A stretch of 42,518 bases of DNA from Treponema sp. (GTDB lineage: Bacteria > Spirochaetota > Spirochaetia > Treponematales > Treponemataceae): contig JAFZWX010000197.1 in the NCBI GenBank assembly GCA_017617145.1, positions 1 through 42,518 on the forward strand, given 5' to 3'. The notes below the pieces were generated by a model. That model saw nothing but the letters and a program-made list of their open reading frames with translations, was not told the origin of the DNA and searched no databases. Positions within the stretch are counted from its first letter, which is position 1. Each line of letters opens with the position of its first letter. The position numbers were made by a program, and so were the translations under genes. This document shows, piece after piece, positions 39,814-42,518 of the stretch.

Positions 39814-40800
39814 ATGAAAAAACTTATAAAAATCCTGACAATCACATTTGGCAGTCTGCTTGCACTTTTCTGGATTGGCGTAATGATTATGACTTTCATT
39901 ACAAAAACACCAGGCAGTGCAAGTTTAAGACATAGTAAAAGAGGCTTTGTAATTCCGTGGTCAAACAAAGGCTATATTGCTCAAGGCATTACTTACGATG
40001 AAGCTTCAGATAACTTCTACCTTACCGGCTACATGAAAGACGGTTCAGCCTCGCCAATCTTTGTTGTAAATAAAAAAACACGCAAACTTATTACTGCTGT
40101 TCGCATGGCAAACCCGGATGGAACTGCTTACACAGGACACGCCGGAGGTCTTACCCTGCTTGATGGAAAAATCCTTGTTGCAGGTTCAAGTGATGGCTGC
40201 TTTTACGTTTTCGAAAAATCAGCCGTAGACGGAGCAAAGAAAAACTCAGCACTTGCTTACTCAGACATTCTGGATTTAAAAGTTGCTTCCGACAAAATCA
40301 AAATTGCTTACTGTACAACCGCAAACGGTCTTGTTTATGCAGGTGAATTCTACCGCGATCCGCAATACCTTTTATCTGAAGCACATCAGGTACAAACCTC
40401 AGACGCTCTTCAACACGCGCTTGCAGTTGGTTTTGAAGCAAACGGTTCTACAGCAACTGCAAAGGTTGCCTATTCCATTCCAGATTTAGTACAGGGTATG
40501 TGCTTTGCAAATGGCGCCGTTTACCTTACAACTTCCTGGGGCTTGGGAAAATCATACGTTTACAAATACAAGCTTTCGGACATTAAACAATCAGGCACAA
40601 AAGAAGTTTGCGGACAAACAGTTCCTTTATTCATTCTTACTCTTGCAAATGCAGCTGCAACTTACACACTTCCCGCAATGGCCGAAGAAATTGAATACGT
40701 AGACGGAAGATTTTATATAAATAACGAATCTGCATCAAACAAATATATTTTTGGAAAATTCACCGGCGGCAAATGGTGCCGTGCCTACAAGTTTGAATAA
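39814..40800 (+). CDS. Membrane-anchored or exported beta-propeller-like protein, unknown function
   Basis: The 328-residue protein has an N-terminal hydrophobic segment (ILTITFGSLLALFWIGVMIM), which is an uncleaved anchor or signal. The rest looks like beta-propeller sheets: GYIAQGITYDEASDNFYLTG, GHAGGLTLLDGKILVAGSSD and GMCFANGAVYLTTSWGLGKS. Residues AMAEEIEYVDGRFYINNES close it. Streptogramin-lyase-like or phytase-like propellers share such features, but no family is assigned. It follows aspS by 37 bases, all of which is a dispersed repeat. A later in-frame Met is a less likely start because it would remove the anchor. Confidence 0.7.
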   Translation: MKKLIKILTITFGSLLALFWIGVMIMTFITKTPGSASLRHSKRGFVIPWSNKGYIAQGITYDEASDNFYLTGYMKDGSASPIFVVNKKTRKLITAVRMANPDGTAYTGHAGGLTLLDGKILVAGSSDGCFYVFEKSAVDGAKKNSALAYSDILDLKVASDKIKIAYCTTANGLVYAGEFYRDPQYLLSEAHQVQTSDALQHALAVGFEANGSTATAKVAYSIPDLVQGMCFANGAVYLTTSWGLGKSYVYKYKLSDIKQSGTKEVCGQTVPLFILTLANAAATYTLPAMAEEIEYVDGRFYINNESASNKYIFGKFTGGKWCRAYKFE

Positions 40801-40803
40801 ACC

Positions 40804-40831
40804 TTGCAACTTTTGAGTTTAAGTATATACT
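40804..40831 (+). promoter_or_regulatory. Leaderless-type promoter of the CAP-domain lipoprotein gene
   Basis: TTGCAA (40804-40809), 16 bases, TATACT (40826-40831), then seven bases to ATG 40839. GG at 40836-40837 is too close to act as a ribosome binding site. Confidence 0.6.
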
Positions 40832-40838
40832 TATAGGT

Positions 40839-41423
40839 ATGAAAACTATTAGATACTTATTTATACTCTTATTCTGTACTGTTTTATTGGCTGGATGTAC
40901 ACAGGCACCAGAGGTTTCACCCGCTATTTCTGAAGAAATAATTCAAGAAATCAATTTTGCACGTACACAACCAAAGCAATATGTTACACAACGTCTTAGC
41001 ATTATTGATACATCAAAAAAATCTGAATCATACAAACAAGCACTTGATGAAGTTATTGATCAAATGACTAGGATGAAAAACCCTCTTCCCGAATTAACAA
41101 TGGCCGATGGTCTGTACAAATGTGCAAAAGAATGGGTTGATGTTTCTGGACCACAAGGAATTGTTGGGCATGATACAAATTTAGGTACAAGATTTCAAAA
41201 GTATTGTAAATATACTACTGTTGGAGAAAATTGCTCTTATGGATATTCAACAGCAAAAGAAATTGTTGCGGAACTTCTTATTGATGATGGGGTAGAAACA
41301 AGAGGTCATCGTCAGAATATACTGGCCAGTGCATTCACTCACGCAGGAGCTGCAGTAGGCTCACACAAAAAATACAAGACAATGTGTTGTATTGATTTTG
41401 CAAGCGGTTACAAAGAAAAATAA
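40839..41423 (+). CDS. CAP/SCP-domain lipoprotein
   Basis: The 194-residue protein has a lipobox signal (LLFCTVLLAGC). A CAP (cysteine-rich secretory protein, SCP) domain follows: IIQEINFARTQPKQYVTQRL, LTMADGLYKCAKEWVDVSG, VGHDTN, TVGENCSYGY, and the CAP signature RGHRQNILASAFTHAGAAVG. The conserved His and Glu positions (GHD, GEN, GHR) are present. Bacterial CAP proteins are exported and of mostly unknown function; roles in envelope or lipid binding have been proposed. Its stop abuts the convergent tetR stop with no spacer and no evident terminator. Confidence 0.9.
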   Translation: MKTIRYLFILLFCTVLLAGCTQAPEVSPAISEEIIQEINFARTQPKQYVTQRLSIIDTSKKSESYKQALDEVIDQMTRMKNPLPELTMADGLYKCAKEWVDVSGPQGIVGHDTNLGTRFQKYCKYTTVGENCSYGYSTAKEIVAELLIDDGVETRGHRQNILASAFTHAGAAVGSHKKYKTMCCIDFASGYKEK

Positions 41424-42044
41424 TCACTCCGCACTTACCAGATACGCCTCGGCAAGCTTTCCGGCTTTGTTGATGATGTTGTTGTCGGAAGGAAGTTCAA
41501 AAAGGCTTCCTGCACCTGTTTCGGGGTTCTGGCGGATTGTTTCTTTGCGCACTGCAATATAGGCATCCAACTGCTGTAAAATTATACTTGTAAGACTTGT
41601 GGCAACTTCTTTTGTTTCCACAAGTTTTTTTATATCTTCGTTTATTTTTTCAACCTGATTCTGAACAATTTTAAGGGCAGCAGCGTTAAAATACTGCTCT
41701 GTATGAACAAAAACATACATTTTAAATAGTGGTTCTGAATCGAACAACGCAAAATATCGGGCTATGAGCTTTTTAATTGCAGCAGAAACAGTTGTTTTTC
41801 CAGCAGTTACGGCTTCCTGCACCTTTTGTGTCAAAAATTCAACCTGTCCAATCTGCTGGGCGCAATATGCAATTGTGGCATCGTACATAGCGTCTCTGCT
41901 TTCAAAATGGTTATAAAGCGATGCCTTTTTAATTTCCAGGCTGTCGGCAACATCGGCCAAAGAAGTTGCTCCTGCACTTTTATCAAAAGAAGAAGTCAAA
42001 AAAGCCTGAATTATTTTTTCCTGCGAAATATTCTTTTTACTCAT
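41424..42044 (-). CDS. TetR-family transcriptional regulator
   Basis: The 206-residue protein has the TetR helix-turn-helix in residues about 8-55 (EKIIQAFLTSSF, SLADVADSLEIKKASLYNHF, ESRDAMYDATIAY). A helical ligand domain follows (KLIARYFALFDSEPLFKMYVFVHTEQYFN). It is divergent from an acyl-CoA synthetase gene, with an inverted repeat between them, so it probably represses itself and perhaps that gene in response to an acyl ligand. The start at 42044 has GATAAT six bases upstream and no ribosome binding site. Confidence 0.92.
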   Translation of the reverse strand: MSKKNISQEKIIQAFLTSSFDKSAGATSLADVADSLEIKKASLYNHFESRDAMYDATIAYCAQQIGQVEFLTQKVQEAVTAGKTTVSAAIKKLIARYFALFDSEPLFKMYVFVHTEQYFNAAALKIVQNQVEKINEDIKKLVETKEVATSLTSIILQQLDAYIAVRKETIRQNPETGAGSLFELPSDNNIINKAGKLAEAYLVSAE

Positions 42045-42050
42045 ATCTAA

Positions 42051-42080
42051 ATTATCGGAAACTAATGACTGTTAGTTTAA
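42051..42080 (-). promoter_or_regulatory. tetR promoter with inverted-repeat operator
   Basis: AAACTAA (42059-42065) and TTAGTTT (42072-42078) form an inverted repeat with a six-base spacer, typical of a TetR operator. It falls between GATAAT (42056-42051) and a weak TTAAAC (42080-42075) on the minus strand, so binding would block tetR transcription. Confidence 0.6.
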
Positions 42081-42087
42081 TAAATTC

Positions 42088-42099
42088 CGTGGCAATCCA
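42088..42099. repeat. Fragment of the dispersed palindromic repeat
   Basis: CGTGGCAATCCA is identical to the right end of copy 1 (172-183). The left arm is missing, so this is a decayed copy. Confidence 0.6.
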
Positions 42100-42138
42100 T
42101 TTTATTTTGACAAATTTGCACATTTTTGTCGAAATAAC

Positions 42139-42167
42139 TTGTCGTTTTTGTAAAACCGTTATATACT
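42139..42167 (+). promoter_or_regulatory. Leaderless-type promoter of the second acyl-CoA synthetase
   Basis: TTGTCG (42139-42144), 17 bases, TATACT (42162-42167), then seven bases to ATG 42175. No ribosome binding site is present. Confidence 0.65.
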
Positions 42168-42174
42168 TTTACCT

Positions 42175-42518
42175 ATGGAATTTAAAGAAGATTATACTAT
42201 CCCAAAAATGATTAAGGATTCTGCAGATAAATTTGCAGAAATTAATGCGCAGTACAAAAGACAAAAGAACGGAGAATTCATTCCGGTACTGTACCGCGAA
42301 ATGTTCCAGCTTGGTCTGGATTTTGGTGCTGCCCTTTTGCAGCTTGGATTAAAGAGAGAAGAACCTATTGGACTTATTTCGGACAACCGTGCCGAATGGA
42401 TGCAGGCCGACATTGGCATTATGAGCATTGGTGCAATTGACGTTCCACGCGGCTGTGATGCTACCCCTCTTGATCTTGAAAAAATCCTTTCTATAACTGA
42501 ATGCCGCTTTGTAATTGC
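42175..42518 (+). CDS. Acyl-CoA synthetase / AMP-binding enzyme, N-terminal fragment
   Basis: The gene runs off the right edge after about 114 codons. The peptide (MEFKEDYTIPKMIKDSADKF..., VLYREMFQLGLDFGAALLQL, EPIGLISDNRAEWMQADIGI, GAIDVPRGCDATPLDLEKIL) matches the N-terminal region of long-chain fatty acyl-CoA synthetases. It differs from the enzyme at 11680-13419. It is divergent from tetR with an operator in between, suggesting regulation by that repressor. The adenylation motifs are beyond the window. Confidence 0.85.
   Translation, partial: MEFKEDYTIPKMIKDSADKFAEINAQYKRQKNGEFIPVLYREMFQLGLDFGAALLQLGLKREEPIGLISDNRAEWMQADIGIMSIGAIDVPRGCDATPLDLEKILSITECRFVI

Overview
The window looks like a chromosome segment of a host-associated Treponema (Spirochaetota). 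The protein families and their sequence style fit this genus: Rpn/PD-(D/E)XK nuclease, FGE-domain lipoprotein, WG-repeat protein, class III cyclase with a Reg_prop sensor, and many Sec/lipoprotein signals. The base composition is moderately AT-rich. The assignment is by recognition only. No rRNA, tRNA or CRISPR array was seen.

Layout. At 1-1369 there is the start of a PadR regulator (minus) and an Rpn-type nuclease gene whose 67-codon 3' tail is tandemly duplicated. At 1404-5553 (minus) lie a lipoprotein with an FGE-sulfatase domain, whose signal-peptide frame is broken at a G7 tract, a complex hairpin cluster, and an NSS-family sodium symporter. At 5783-11648 (plus) a chemoreceptor, a GH2 beta-galactosidase and a small exported protein are tightly packed. 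At 11680-13419 (minus) is an acyl-CoA synthetase, followed by about 700 bp of gene debris including a PIN-domain remnant.

The centrepiece is a ten-gene minus-strand block from about 29324 down to 14127. In transcription order it holds a secretin (GspD), a compact GspE ATPase, GspF, the GspG pseudopilin, a single-pass membrane protein, two lipoproteins, a clostripain-like C11 protease lipoprotein, a 1959-residue RHS protein with a polymorphic C-terminal tip, and an exported WG-repeat protein that may be its immunity protein. Gene spacing runs from overlaps of about 38 nt to gaps of 22 nt. I read it as a minimal type II secretion system dedicated to an RHS toxin. The first gene begins at a leaderless promoter and carries four tandem octamers between its ATG and its signal peptide. 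In the copy number given here the ATG is out of frame with the secretin, so the operon looks phase-variable and OFF. A second simple-repeat switch (G7) lies in the FGE lipoprotein.

At 29464-41423 (plus) are glmS, a Reg_prop adenylate cyclase followed by an orphan UrtA-like binding lipoprotein, and a housekeeping run (SEC-C/YchJ protein, RlmB-type methyltransferase, HlyIII-like membrane protein, aspS, an exported protein), then a CAP-domain lipoprotein. At 41424-42518 a TetR regulator is divergent from a second acyl-CoA synthetase cut by the window end. Several plus-strand and minus-strand genes share a promoter layout in which the -10 box ends 6-8 nt before ATG, suggesting leaderless mRNAs. 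Short palindromic dispersed repeats occur between genes, and two related copies are embedded in frame within lacZ and aspS.
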